A stretch of DNA of 64,000 bases from Stenomitos rutilans HA7619-LM2 (GTDB lineage Bacteria > Cyanobacteriota > Cyanobacteriia > Leptolyngbyales > Leptolyngbyaceae): assembly GCA_019358945.1 (NCBI GenBank), contig JAHHIE010000023.1:1-64000 (forward strand). Reading direction: 5' to 3'. The notes below the pieces were generated by a model. The model searched no databases. It was given only the letters and a program-made list of their open reading frames with translations, and was not told where the DNA came from. The translations under genes were made by a program, and so were the position numbers. Numbering within the stretch: position 1 is the first letter of the stretch; every line of letters begins with the position of its first letter. Below, in pieces: positions 43,329-51,753 of this stretch.

Positions 43329-46028
43329 ATGTCTTTGCGAGAGCGTTTTAACATTTCTAAGCTAGCGATCGAGTACCCCTGGCTGACGCTGGGCTTTTGG
43401 CTTGCTGTTTCCATTGCGGGGATAATGGCATTCAGTTCGCTTAAGTATGCCCTGTTTCCGGATATTACCTTTCCCGTGGTGGTGGTGAATGCGTCGGCAG
43501 AACTGGCGACCGCTCAAGAGACTGAAACTAAACTCACAGCCCCCCTCGAACAGGCACTGAAGGGGCTAGAAAAAGAAGGCTTGAATGGTGTGCGCTCTTC
43601 GACCTATCCAGGACGGGCGATCGTCAGCCTGTCGTTTGAGGTCGGCACCAATTTAGAACAATCGGTGAAGCGCGTTGATGCCACGCTTAAACCGCTCAAG
43701 TTGGCGAATAACAGCACGTATAAGCTCACTCCTGTTAATTTGAATGAGTCTGCGGTTGCCAGCTACGTCGTTGAAAGCAAGCAACAGTCCTTATCGCAGT
43801 TGACGACGTTGACTCAAGAACGGATTCTACCCACGATCGCACAAGTACCTGGTGTCCTCAAGGTCAACCTGCTGGGCATTCCCGGTGGGGCAACGGTCAA
43901 AACACCTGCATCAAAGCCAAACACAGCCGAACAGGTGATCCTGGATGCAGGCACCTCTGCGGTACGGTTTAGCGGTCGAGATGCCTTAGCCTTTGAGGTC
44001 ATCAAGCGTAGCAATGCCAATACACTGGAGGTGGTAAAAGCCATTGAGCAGTCTGTTGAAAAGGTGCGATCGCAGGTCTTAGAGGTACAGATCAACCTGG
44101 CAGAAACGCAGGCAGAGTACATCCGTGAAGCAACAGATTCCACGCTGGATGCTCTGGTGCTGGCAACCGCGCTCTCGGTGATCGTCATCTTTCCTTTCTT
44201 GTGGAACTGGAAGGCCACGCTGATCTCGGCACTGGCGATTCCCACCTCCCTGCTCGGCACTTTCATTGTGATGGCAAGCTTTGGGTTCAACCTGGAAACC
44301 ATCACGCTGTTAGCGCTGGCCCTAGTGGTGGGGATTATTGTTGACGACGCGATCGTGGATGTGGAAAACATCGCCCGCCACCTGGATGAAGAAAACACAT
44401 CGCCTCGACAGGCTGCCATCAACGCCACGAACGAGATCGGCCTCACGGTGACGGCGGCAACTTTGACGATCGCGGCAGTTTTTCTGCCCGTTGGCCTGAT
44501 GGAAGGGGTGATTGGTCAGTTTTTTCGCCCCTTTGGTATCACCGTTTCAGCCGCTGTCATCATTTCGCTGCTGGTGGCCCGCACATTGTCGCCCTTGCTG
44601 GCGGTTTACTGGCTGCGACCACAACAGCATCAGCCCACGACACAGCGTTGGTCAGGGTTTGTCCGCAGTTATTGGAGTTTGCTGCAATGGTCACTCAACC
44701 ATCGGGGCATTGTGATTGGCGCGGCATTGCTTAGCTTTGCAGCAGGTGTGGCGCTCATTCCCATCATTCCGAAGGGGTTTATTCCCAAGCTCGATCGGGG
44801 CGAATTTAACATCACGTACACCGCTCCTCTACCCCAGGCGGCACTGGCTCAAGCGGCTCAGGCTCAGGGTACTGGTGCCCCTCCAACGACGCTTCCCGCA
44901 GGTATCAATCGTGCCGACTTAACAGCGCAACAGGCACCTCCTATCAACCCCCTTACCGAATCGCTCGACACGGCGAAGAAGCTCGAAGCCTTTGTGCTGA
45001 AGTCGCCTCAGGTGGAAGCCGTTTTTACGACTGTGGGCACTCGGCAACAGCCCAACAAAGGCACGCTTTACGTCAAGCTCCGCAAAGACCGCACTATCCA
45101 CACGGCTGAGGTACAAGACCAGTTTCGACAAAATTTGCCTGTGCTCAAAGGGGTGACGACAAGCGTTGAAGATATTCAGTTTATTGATACGGGTGGTGAG
45201 AAGCCGTTACAGGTTGCGTTGATCGGCGATGATCCGCTGGTGTTAAGCCAGACGGCAAAAACCATTAAACAGCGGCTTGAGAAACTACCTGGCTTTGCGG
45301 ATATCAGCACCACAGGTGACGCTAACACCAGTGACAAAATTGTCGAGATCGATCGCTGGAATGCTCGTCGTGTGGCATACGTCAGCGCAAACTTAGAGCA
45401 AAATTTGGCATTGGGTGCCGCGACCGATCGTGTCGTGGCGATCGCCAATGAAGTCAAGCCAGCCTCCATCACGCTCGATCTGGGCGGCGATTCGGCTAGA
45501 GTGGGCGAAATTTTTGGCAGCTTTGGCACCACGCTTACCCTCTCGGTCGTCTGCATTCTCGCGGTGCTGCTGCTGCTCTTCCGCAGTTGGACTGACCCGC
45601 TGGTGATTGCGTTCTCGCTGCCATTGTCGATCGTGGGCGCGTTGCTGGCATCCTTGCTCACGCGGAGCGACTTCGGCATGATTTCGGTCATTGGCATCGT
45701 GTTTCTGCTGGGTCTGGTCAACAAAAACGCCATTCTGCTGGTGGATTACATCAATCAGTTGCGCCGCAGCGGGGTTTCTCGTACCGATGCCATCCTCAAA
45801 GCGGCTCCTGTCCGCCTACGCCCCATCTTGATGACCACCGCTGCCACGATTCTTGGCATGCTGCCGATCGCACTGGGTTTGGGAGCCGGAGCCGAACTCA
45901 GAGCACCAATGGCGATCGCCATCATCGGCGGACTCGTCACCTCTACACTCCTGAGCCTGATCGTCGTTCCCGTCGTCTACGCACTACTGGACGACATCAA
46001 ACTTCGATTAAAGAGGAAATCCATTTGA
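43329..46028 (+). CDS. RND-family efflux transporter (AcrB/MdtB-like)
   Basis: The 899-residue product from the ATG at 43329 is an RND inner-membrane pump with 12 predicted transmembrane segments. It has an N-terminal periplasmic loop (FPDITFPVVVVNASAELATA) and the conserved TM4 segment LALALVVGIIVDDAIVDVEN with its proton-relay Asp pair, followed by GLTVTAATLTIAAVFLPVGL. The second half shows LGLVNKNAILLVDYINQLR and ILMTTAATILGMLPIALGLG. It is shorter than AcrB (about 1040), with a reduced first periplasmic loop. No membrane-fusion protein or outer-membrane channel gene lies beside it. Substrate is unknown. Confidence 0.88.
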   Translation: MSLRERFNISKLAIEYPWLTLGFWLAVSIAGIMAFSSLKYALFPDITFPVVVVNASAELATAQETETKLTAPLEQALKGLEKEGLNGVRSSTYPGRAIVSLSFEVGTNLEQSVKRVDATLKPLKLANNSTYKLTPVNLNESAVASYVVESKQQSLSQLTTLTQERILPTIAQVPGVLKVNLLGIPGGATVKTPASKPNTAEQVILDAGTSAVRFSGRDALAFEVIKRSNANTLEVVKAIEQSVEKVRSQVLEVQINLAETQAEYIREATDSTLDALVLATALSVIVIFPFLWNWKATLISALAIPTSLLGTFIVMASFGFNLETITLLALALVVGIIVDDAIVDVENIARHLDEENTSPRQAAINATNEIGLTVTAATLTIAAVFLPVGLMEGVIGQFFRPFGITVSAAVIISLLVARTLSPLLAVYWLRPQQHQPTTQRWSGFVRSYWSLLQWSLNHRGIVIGAALLSFAAGVALIPIIPKGFIPKLDRGEFNITYTAPLPQAALAQAAQAQGTGAPPTTLPAGINRADLTAQQAPPINPLTESLDTAKKLEAFVLKSPQVEAVFTTVGTRQQPNKGTLYVKLRKDRTIHTAEVQDQFRQNLPVLKGVTTSVEDIQFIDTGGEKPLQVALIGDDPLVLSQTAKTIKQRLEKLPGFADISTTGDANTSDKIVEIDRWNARRVAYVSANLEQNLALGAATDRVVAIANEVKPASITLDLGGDSARVGEIFGSFGTTLTLSVVCILAVLLLLFRSWTDPLVIAFSLPLSIVGALLASLLTRSDFGMISVIGIVFLLGLVNKNAILLVDYINQLRRSGVSRTDAILKAAPVRLRPILMTTAATILGMLPIALGLGAGAELRAPMAIAIIGGLVTSTLLSLIVVPVVYALLDDIKLRLKRKSI

Positions 46029-46089
46029 GCCGAATACGAGAGATTGAAGCGTTTGTTAAAATGAGCATCAGGTGGAGCAAGTATCCAAA

Positions 46090-46266
46090 ATGCCTACTGT
46101 GTCTTAATTAGAAAGTTTATGTCGTGTCAGCTATCAGTTAACGTTTATCATGTTGCAACCGATTCATCTGATCTGCATTGATCATCATACTCGCAATGTC
46201 TACGTTTTGGCTGGATACGATGAAACGCTTGAGTTTGAAATTATACAAAACGGGGAGGTGTTGTGA
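46090..46266 (+). pseudogene. DUF6888-like gene with an early in-frame stop
   Basis: Starting at the ATG at 46090 the frame reads MPTVS, then TAA at 46105, then LESLCRVSYQLTFIMLQPIH, LICIDHHTRNVYVLAGYDET and LEFEIIQNGEVL to a TGA at 46264-46266. The pattern fits the small DUF6888 proteins that occur in cyanobacteria next to DUF6887 genes. A single C-to-T change (CAA to TAA) would explain the stop. Translation could restart at the ATG at 46150, giving 38 residues. The stop overlaps the start of the following gene (TGATG), so the pair was translationally coupled. Confidence 0.55.
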
Positions 46267-46508
46267 TGAGTCAAGTAAATCTTGATGCCATGAATGATGC
46301 TGAATTAAAACGATACTTTCTGTCAAATCGCCAAGATCAAGATACTTTTCAAGCGTATTTGGACAGGTTTAGCCAGCGCCCGAAAACAGTCATTGCGAGA
46401 CCAAGCGATCCTGATTTTGATGCCAAGATTCAAGCAGCAATTCGACAAAAATTAGAAGCTTTGGGTAGTAGCCAAGCAGACAACAATACAGTAGAACGCA
46501 TGGAATAA
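46266..46508 (+). CDS. DUF6887-like small protein
   Basis: The 80-residue product begins MSQVNLDAMNDAELKRYFLS and continues with NRQDQDTFQAYLDRFSQRP, matching in layout the DUF6887 family of short cyanobacterial proteins (a helical N-terminal motif and a variable, charged C-terminus). Its ATG overlaps the stop of the DUF6888-like frame. Such pairs are compact two-gene units of unknown function that resemble toxin-antitoxin loci in size and coupling, but there is no evidence here for that activity. Confidence 0.6.
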   Translation: MSQVNLDAMNDAELKRYFLSNRQDQDTFQAYLDRFSQRPKTVIARPSDPDFDAKIQAAIRQKLEALGSSQADNNTVERME

Positions 46509-46568
46509 TTTTGAGATCTACATAAGCGGAAAACCAGGCTTTTCAAACATGACACACTTAAACTTTGA

Positions 46569-46688
46569 GCCTATATTTTAGCACACTGGAATGATGGTAA
46601 AGCCCTCCAGAGCTACATCAACAAGCGCTATAGCGAGAATCCAACTACACAGGTATATGCGCCTGAAGATGATGTCGCCCAGCTATAA
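46569..46688 (+). other. open-frame remnant without a start codon
   Basis: A 39-codon frame reads ILAHWNDGKALQSYINKRYS followed by ENPTTQVYAPEDDVAQL and a stop at 46688. It is bounded upstream by a TGA at 46566 with no ATG. The amino-acid pattern looks protein-like, so it may be the tail of a lost gene. The family is not recognised. The rest of the spacer up to hpnA shows nothing else. Confidence 0.3.
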
Positions 46689-46780
46689 CAGAGCATTTGA
46701 AAGGCAAAAAATAGCAGGAAGACTCTTAAATTTCTCAATCTATTCAATGAGTTAGCCGCCACAACTACACTAAAGACTCA

Positions 46781-47797
46781 ATGCAAGCATTTGTTACGGG
46801 TGGAACGGGGTTTATTGGCGCGAATCTGGTCCGCCTACTGCTGCAAGAAGGATATGCGGTGAAGGCACTAGCGCGATCGCACAGCCGCTTAGACAACCTG
46901 CAAAATCTGGATGTCGAAATCGTCCAAAGTGACTTGAATGATCCCGGCTTGTGGCAACACATTAAAGGGTGTCAATTTCTCTTTCACGCGGCAGCCCATT
47001 ACTCGCTGTGGCAAACCGATCGCGAGGCACTGTATCAAAACAATGTCGTCGGTACCCGTAACATTTTGGCAGCCGCACAGAAGGTTGGGGTAGAACGCAC
47101 CGTCTATACCAGTTCGGTTGCAGCGATCGGCGTGGGCAGTGACGGCAAACCTGTAAACGAAATGTACCAAAGCCCGGTTGAAAAATTAATTGGTCACTAC
47201 AAGAAATCAAAATATCTTGCCGAACAGGAAGCAGTCAAAGCGATGCAGGCAGGACAGGATGTTGTGATTGTTAACCCCAGTAGCCCGATCGGCCCCTGGG
47301 ATATCAAGCCCACACCAACAGGAGACATTATCCTGCGCTTTCTCCGTCGCCAGATGCCTGCTTATGTGGATACCGGACTAAACTTCGTCCATGTGCAGGA
47401 TGTCGCGTGGGGACATTTGCTGGCATTACAGAAAGGGAAGACGGGCGATCGCTATATTCTGGGCCATCAAAACCTGACGCTCAAGCAACTGCTCGATCAG
47501 CTAGCCCAGTTGACAGGGCAACCCGCGCCCCAGCGATCAATTCCGGCCTGGATTCCCCTCACGGTTGCATGGATTGACGAGCAAATTCTCGCGCCGCTGG
47601 GTAAAACGCCATCTGTACCGCTAGATGGCGTTCGGATGTCGCAACAGCCGATGTACTACGATGCCGCTAAAGCCGTACGCGAACTCGGTCTACCGCAAAC
47701 CCCCATTTCTACGGCGTTGCACGATAGCATAGAGTGGTTTGTAAAAAATGGTTACGTGTTGAAAGGCAAAGGGGAAAGGCTCAAGGCTCAAGGATAA
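46781..47797 (+). CDS. hpnA: HpnA, hopanoid-associated sugar epimerase (SDR family)
   Basis: The 338-residue protein is an extended short-chain dehydrogenase: NAD-binding TGGTGFIGANLVRLLLQEGY at the N-terminus, the SSVAAIG region with its Ser, and the catalytic YKKSKYLAEQEA (YxxxK). It matches in length and in the segment NPSSPIGPWDIKPTPTGDII the HpnA proteins encoded in bacterial hopanoid clusters, whose exact sugar step remains unproven. It lies 92 bp upstream of hpnH on the same strand. The last residues (KGKGERLKAQG) come from a repeat-like spacer and may be a recent extension. Confidence 0.88.
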   Translation: MQAFVTGGTGFIGANLVRLLLQEGYAVKALARSHSRLDNLQNLDVEIVQSDLNDPGLWQHIKGCQFLFHAAAHYSLWQTDREALYQNNVVGTRNILAAAQKVGVERTVYTSSVAAIGVGSDGKPVNEMYQSPVEKLIGHYKKSKYLAEQEAVKAMQAGQDVVIVNPSSPIGPWDIKPTPTGDIILRFLRRQMPAYVDTGLNFVHVQDVAWGHLLALQKGKTGDRYILGHQNLTLKQLLDQLAQLTGQPAPQRSIPAWIPLTVAWIDEQILAPLGKTPSVPLDGVRMSQQPMYYDAAKAVRELGLPQTPISTALHDSIEWFVKNGYVLKGKGERLKAQG

Positions 47798-47889
47798 AAA
47801 TTTAAGCCTTTGGCCTACTGCTTCGCAGAAGCAAGCTACATACTTGAGCCTTTCTTCATCCGTGTTCCCGTTTTGAGGAGTGAAAATGT

Positions 47890-48912
47890 ATGGCAATTCT
47901 TCTACAGCAGGCGATCGAAGTTGGTAAGTATATCGTCTCTCAACGTCTGAAGGGACGCACAAAGTATCCCCTGACCTTAATGCTGGAACCGCTGTTTCGT
48001 TGCAATCTAGCGTGCCCTGGTTGTGGCAAAATTCAACATCCCACCGACATTCTGCGTCAGAATATGACCCCTGAACAGTGCTTTGCTGCTGTTGAAGAGT
48101 GCGGGGCACCTGTGGTTGCCATTCCTGGTGGGGAACCATTATTGCATCCCCAAATCGACGAAATTGTGCGGGGTCTGGTCGATCGCAAAAAATTTATTTA
48201 CCTCTGCACCAACGGCATTTTGCTGGAGAAGAGCCTGGATAAGTTTACGCCCTCGCCTTATCTGACGTTTAGCGTCCACTTGGATGGCTTGCGCGAACAT
48301 CACGACAAGTGCGTCGATCGCAAGGGCGTGTTTGATGTTGCCGTCAAAGCGATCAAAGCGGCGAAAGCGAAAGGCTTCCGGGTCACTACCAACACCACGA
48401 TTTTTGATGGCACTGACCCAAAAGAGATGCAAAGCTTCTTCGATTTCCTTGAAACGCTGGGCACCGATGGCATGATGGTGTCCCCCGGCTACAGCTACGA
48501 GTGGGCACCTGACCAGGAACATTTCCTCAAGCGCGAACAAACGAAATCACTCTTCCGCGAAATTCTGGCTCCCTTTAAGGCGGGTCAAAAGAACTGGAAC
48601 TTCAATCACAATCCCCTGTTCCTAGACTTTCTCACGGGTGTTAAAGACTATGAATGCACACCCTGGGGAATGCCAAGCTACAGCGTACTGGGTTGGCAAA
48701 AGCCTTGCTACCTGCTCAACGAGGGGCATTATGAGACGTTCCAGGAACTTCTGGACAACACTGATTGGAGCCAATATGGGCACTCTAGCGGCAATTCTCA
48801 ATGCGCCGACTGCATGGTGCATTGCGGCTATGAACCCACCGCCGCTGTCGATGCGATGCAGCCGCAAAACATGATGCGGGCGATCGGCAGCGTGTTTGGT
48901 GTTGCAAACTGA
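47890..48912 (+). CDS. hpnH: HpnH, adenosylhopane synthase (radical SAM)
   Basis: HpnH is a radical-SAM enzyme that adds the 5'-deoxyadenosyl radical to hopene (diploptene), making adenosylhopane, the first step of hopanoid side-chain extension. The 340-residue product has the [4Fe-4S] cluster motif CNLACPGC (Cx3Cx2C) at about residues 38-45, the SAM-binding [34 protein letters not shown] and the C-terminal [15 protein letters not shown] with further cysteines. The ATG at 47890 gives the conserved [15 protein letters not shown] start. It follows hpnA, and squalene-hopene cyclase is not in the window. Confidence 0.92.
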   Translation: MAILLQQAIEVGKYIVSQRLKGRTKYPLTLMLEPLFRCNLACPGCGKIQHPTDILRQNMTPEQCFAAVEECGAPVVAIPGGEPLLHPQIDEIVRGLVDRKKFIYLCTNGILLEKSLDKFTPSPYLTFSVHLDGLREHHDKCVDRKGVFDVAVKAIKAAKAKGFRVTTNTTIFDGTDPKEMQSFFDFLETLGTDGMMVSPGYSYEWAPDQEHFLKREQTKSLFREILAPFKAGQKNWNFNHNPLFLDFLTGVKDYECTPWGMPSYSVLGWQKPCYLLNEGHYETFQELLDNTDWSQYGHSSGNSQCADCMVHCGYEPTAAVDAMQPQNMMRAIGSVFGVAN

Positions 48913-48920
48913 ACCAATAT

Positions 48921-48956
48921 ATTTGTAGGGACGTTTCATGGAACGTCCCTACAAAT
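48921..48956 (+). terminator. perfect hairpin just after hpnH
   Basis: A 15-bp stem pairs ATTTGTAGGGACGTT (48921-48935) with AACGTCCCTACAAAT (48942-48956) around a six-base loop, nine bases past the hpnH stop. Its position suits a terminator for both hpnH and the convergent gene at 48997, but the GTAGGGAC-type arm also resembles dispersed cyanobacterial repeats. Confidence 0.6.
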
Positions 48957-48996
48957 TCATGCCCAAGACATGACGCTAAATGGCACAGCAGATCTT

Positions 48997-49380
48997 TTAA
49001 TCAGTAAGATCTCTAGCTGCACGATCGGCACCACTCCAAACATCGTCAGCAGTTTTCTCAGCACCCTTCGCATAGCCTGAGCCAAATTCTTTAAAGGCTT
49101 CTGCTGATTCTTTACCAATGCGCTTAAAGCGCTCACCAAGATCGCCTTCTGTTTCACGGGATTCTCGATTCCATTGCCCGGTTGTTTTGGGTCGATCAGC
49201 ATCGTTTTGGTTAATGCGATCGCGAAGGTTTGCAGGCAAGGCTTGATCATTCTTGCCAGGATCAACGTTGGTGGTTAATAGAAGAAAGCCAACTAAAGCA
49301 GCTGCGAAAACTTGTTTTAGTTGCAGTCTATTCAGTAAGGCGTTAAAACGAGCGATCGCTCTAGAAATCAAATGTGTCAT
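48997..49380 (-). CDS. hypothetical stress-type protein with one membrane segment (DUF6658-like)
   Basis: The 127-residue product has an N-terminal basic region, a hydrophobic segment at about residues 22-37 (QVFAAALVGFLLLTT) that may be a signal peptide or anchor, and a long hydrophilic helical tail (EGDLGERFKRIGKESAEAFK). It resembles small cyanobacterial proteins of the low-temperature-induced or DUF6658 type in layout. It is convergent with hpnH. A spacer of more than 700 bp lies upstream, so regulation may be elaborate. Function unknown. Confidence 0.6.
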   Translation of the reverse strand: MTHLISRAIARFNALLNRLQLKQVFAAALVGFLLLTTNVDPGKNDQALPANLRDRINQNDADRPKTTGQWNRESRETEGDLGERFKRIGKESAEAFKEFGSGYAKGAEKTADDVWSGADRAARDLTD

Positions 49381-50115
49381 GCCATTGCTCCATTAATGCG
49401 TTCTTAACCTTTCGCTGTTCTGAGATGTGTTTACTTGCTCCAAAGGTGGCAATTACAATCAACGAGAATTGCAATCGTCTGCACAGATGGATGAGGTCGT
49501 TGGTATTATTCTTTACTTCAAACCAGTAACTTCAAGCGATTAACATCTCTCAGCACATCGTCAAGACTAACGTTCGACACAGCATGTTTCCTCCAACAAA
49601 AGTTATAGTTCTGTGGTGTGAATGCAGGCAATACAAATTACAGCAGAATTCGGGAGTCAAAAAGTAGGAGACAGGCGTGAAAAGACTGACATGGAGCTTC
49701 TAAACTTTGATATGCATAGGACTCATGCATTTTGATTGAAACCTCGGCAGTTTAAGCGACGACATTTAGTGATGACGCCTGATGCCTGGTGAACACGCTG
49801 ATTGACTAAACAGAAGTCTTGAAAGGCTGATGACGCTGTTGCTCACCTGCCCGTGCTTAAAAGCCGAGCTAACAACGCGAAACCCGTTAAAACGTGTGGC
49901 GAGATGCTTGCAGTCCTCTAAAGAGGAGTTCCTTCGGTTAGCCCGCACTTTGAGTGCAGGACGGGGTGGACGATCCCGGCAAGATTTGTCAGCCAACCAG
50001 GTGAAAACCTCGGAGGTTTGCGTCAGTCCTATATAAATTCTTTTATCTGAAAGCGGCTTTTTCTCTCAAAATCGCTTTTGATAGGGCATAACGGTTTTTT
50101 CTGATCAACCATTCG
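49381..50115. other. 735-bp spacer with structured RNA-like segment at 49880-50035
   Basis: No convincing protein gene is seen. Several hairpins lie close together: AGTCCTCTAAAGAGGAGTTCC near 49913, CCCGCACTTTGAGTGCAGG near 49943 and AACCTCGGAGGTTTGCG near 50006. The layout resembles the structured 3' ends of IS200/IS605 (tnpB) elements, but no tnpB remnant can be shown. It could equally be an uncharacterised small RNA gene. The first 400 bp must hold the promoter of the 49380 minus-strand gene. Confidence 0.3.
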
Positions 50116-51108
50116 ATGAAGCGCTTACAGAGTTCCTTGCTTGCCTGTTTTCTCTTGATTGGTAGTAGTTCGCTAACAGGCTGCAATGTGGAGAAGGCGC
50201 GCGCCATTCAGAGTGCTGCTGTGCAGTTTAAGTCCGAATCGCTGGCAGCGATCCAGGCGATCGACGACATGCGCAAGCAAGAGTTGGAACCGCCGCCGCG
50301 ATCGCAGTCTGAAATCCGAAGCGACTTTGTGACGGGCATCTTGAACTCCAAAAGTGACATTAATGCCAGTTTGATTGATTTGGCGATCGATCCCTACAAG
50401 CCACCTGATGATCCAGAGTGGAACACCTTTACGGCTGATCTACGGAACCAATACGAAACCTTTGCCACTATTTTTGACAAACTCGATGCGGGCAGTCTGG
50501 TTGCCGTGGATGAAGTCCGCCAATCAGCCGAACATGCCAAAACGCTGACCGTACAGATGGCGCTCTTTGCCGATGCAGTAAGCAAAAACCCGCCCGTTCT
50601 CTACCGCTATCGCAATGCGATCGTCGTCAAACTACGCAAGCAACGCCAGGCTTACCAGTCGCTTCAGACACAGCTCAAAGCAAACCACGGCTCGATTGAT
50701 GCCAGCCCCCAAGCCTCACGAGACAAGCTACGCGATATCGAAAATCAGGTCGGCGAGATTATGGGTGAATGGCAGCAGGTGAAGCTACAAGAGCAAAAAC
50801 TGCTAGAGTCAACTCTCACCCAATGCCTCAAAGCGGCTGTGCTGGGCAAAGAGCTAGGGAACCTGATCAACCGCTACGATCAGCTTGATCTCAACACGAT
50901 CAATGCGCTAGTACCTCGTATTCTCAACATCGCTGGAGGCATTAGCGGACGAGATGTAAGCTTTTTGCGTGTTAAAACAACCAGCGTCATTGGCGAAATC
51001 AACCAAGATCCATTGTGGAAAGGTGCAGCAAACTTAGCGCTAGGTCAAGTGAATACAGCTGTCGTCAATCGACGCAAAGCGCAGGCATCGCTTTCGGTGA
51101 AGAAATGA
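50116..51108 (+). CDS. hypothetical lipoprotein
   Basis: The 330-residue product opens with a lipoprotein signal (LLACFLLIGSSSLTGC; the lipobox ends at about residue 23). The mature part is mostly alpha-helical, with segments such as SAAVQFKSESLAAIQAIDDM and LRKQRQAYQSLQTQLKANH that suggest a long helical bundle or coiled coil. Length and order are typical of conserved cyanobacterial hypothetical lipoproteins. No enzymatic motif is visible. It is followed by a 98-residue gene on the same strand, 90 bp downstream. Confidence 0.7.
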   Translation: MKRLQSSLLACFLLIGSSSLTGCNVEKARAIQSAAVQFKSESLAAIQAIDDMRKQELEPPPRSQSEIRSDFVTGILNSKSDINASLIDLAIDPYKPPDDPEWNTFTADLRNQYETFATIFDKLDAGSLVAVDEVRQSAEHAKTLTVQMALFADAVSKNPPVLYRYRNAIVVKLRKQRQAYQSLQTQLKANHGSIDASPQASRDKLRDIENQVGEIMGEWQQVKLQEQKLLESTLTQCLKAAVLGKELGNLINRYDQLDLNTINALVPRILNIAGGISGRDVSFLRVKTTSVIGEINQDPLWKGAANLALGQVNTAVVNRRKAQASLSVKK

Positions 51109-51197
51109 CCTCTATCCAAAAATATGCGGCTTTATCGCGCCCCCAATACTCCGTATACCGCCAAAAGACTTGAGAATACAATCACTGTAGGAACCTG

Positions 51198-51494
51198 ATG
51201 ATGACCGACAGCAACACCCTCTTTCTACAAACAGCGGCGGCTGTGATGAACGAGTTGGATATTCGTTATATGGAGGCCGATTTGGATGGCAAGGTGCAGC
51301 TCAAAGATGACCTGGACAGAGCCATGATGACTTTTTCAGAGATCCGTTGCCGCATTTTGGAAAGCGAACTTACCTGTACACCAGCGGATGTTGCCAAAAT
51401 GCAACAGTTGCGGGAAGAAGTCAATGAGGCAGGAGAAATACAATCTGTTCTCTCTACAATGGTGCGATTGACTAAATTCTTTGCTCGTTTATAG
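51198..51494 (+). CDS. small helical hypothetical protein (98 aa)
   Basis: The product is entirely helical and hydrophilic, with TAAAVMNELDIRYMEADLDG and DVAKMQQLREEVNEAGEIQS. No signal peptide or membrane segment is present. It starts at the ATG at 51198 (or the second ATG, three bases later) and may share a transcript with the lipoprotein gene upstream. I do not recognise a family, and a partner-binding role suggested by its helices is only a guess. Confidence 0.55.
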   Translation: MMTDSNTLFLQTAAAVMNELDIRYMEADLDGKVQLKDDLDRAMMTFSEIRCRILESELTCTPADVAKMQQLREEVNEAGEIQSVLSTMVRLTKFFARL

Positions 51495-51753
51495 AGTGGC
51501 TGATCATCTCTATGAATTGGCGGGGCAGGGGCAGAGCAAGTGTATGCGTGGGCTACACTGAAAGCCAGATTTAAACAGAATGTGAATTTTCTGGATCAGT
51601 CCACTATATTTAGGTATTATCTGAAGCTTAAAACGGAAGTAAAATGATTCTTAAGCGCTAGATATAGCGTTTACGGCAGTTTGTTTGATGACGGTGACTT
51701 TGGACAATGAGTGTTAAACAGCGAATCTAGCAGGGCTTCGGCGCGGGTGTGAG
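51495..51753. other. spacer before the 828-residue protein gene
   Basis: AT-rich sequence of 259 bp without recognised repeats or frames. It should hold the promoter of the long gene starting at 51754, but no clear boxes can be named. Confidence 0.4.

Noticed and set aside
46263-46508. A toxin-antitoxin label for the DUF6888/DUF6887 pair
   Set aside because: Size and coupling are suggestive only; no toxin fold or activity can be read.
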